DNA from: Euprymna scolopes | Lineage: Eukaryota; Mollusca; Cephalopoda; Sepiida; Sepiolidae | Length of the DNA stretch: 44,623 nucleotides | Reading direction: 5' to 3' | Assembly (NCBI GenBank): GCA_024364805.1 | Contig: CM044495.1 | Location: 73,297,215-73,341,837, forward strand | In this document: positions 44,591 to 44,623 of the stretch, piece by piece | Layout: each line of letters begins with the position of its first letter | Position numbering within the stretch: the stretch's first letter is position 1 | Notes under the pieces: model-generated | The model's input: the letters and a program-made list of their open reading frames with translations, nothing else | Database searches by the model: none | What the model was told of the DNA's origin: nothing | Program-made: the position numbers and the translations under genes

Positions 44591-44593
<3 letters not shown>

Positions 44594-44623
<30 letters not shown>
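44594..44623. repeat. (TA)n microsatellite at window end
   Basis: TA run reaching the window edge. Confidence 0.95.

Noticed and set aside
1-44623. CRISPR array, operon or bacterial features
   Set aside because: Composition, transposon content and absence of dense genes show animal nuclear DNA; the tandem repeats lack unique spacers of CRISPR type.

Overview
The window looks like repeat-rich, AT-rich intergenic DNA from a metazoan, most likely a coleoid cephalopod such as an octopus. That guess is inferred from the mix of Hsmar1-type mariner, Jockey/CR1-like LINEs, K02A2.6-like Ty3/gypsy fossil, RTE-type 3' ends and long (TA)n runs; no host marker gene is present to prove it. I found no convincing host protein-coding gene. 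Nearly every readable stretch of protein belongs to a transposable element, and most are old and decayed.

Layout. 1-4.49 kb: AT-rich sequence with one copy of an unnamed dispersed repeat near 3.0 kb. 4.50-5.53 kb: 5'-truncated LINE (minus). 7.16-8.61 kb: RTE-type 3' end, then two inverted copies of the 3.0-kb repeat. 11.1-11.5 kb: a 177-bp tandem duplication. 12.2-14.1 kb: LINE scrap, then a mariner (plus) split by a 741-bp foldback-like element whose ends are built from ~15-bp iterations. 16.0-17.1 kb: Hsmar1-type mariner (minus). 19.5-20.2 kb: LINE 3' end (plus). 20.5-21.5 kb: CR1-like reverse transcriptase scrap and an internally deleted mariner (plus). 21.5-23.6 kb: long decayed LINE (minus), its poly-A end abutting that mariner. 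24.0-24.8 kb: tandem repeats and a LINE-type tail. 25.0-25.3 kb: Tc1 transposase C-terminus. 25.4-30.1 kb: Ty3/gypsy LTR retrotransposon fossil (minus) with both LTRs. 30.2-31.6 kb: microsatellites around a 5S-rRNA-derived SINE-like element. 32.7-33.1 kb: assembly gap edged by LINE remnants. 37.3-37.6 kb: mariner-like C-terminus (minus).

38.2-43.6 kb is the most structured part. A U2 snRNA 5'-end sequence (minus) sits beside an 18-unit, ~159-bp tandem array. More diverged units of similar period follow it, and a 1.35-kb LINE is inserted into them. This LINE keeps an open 431-codon reading frame, but its apparent start codon and about its first ten residues come from the satellite, and a catalytic Asp codon is Tyr.

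The elements do not form a pathway. Their relationships are those of nested insertion, and in several places that gives relative ages: foldback-like element after mariner at 13 kb, LINE after the satellite at 41.8 kb, and probably LINE after mariner at 21.5 kb.
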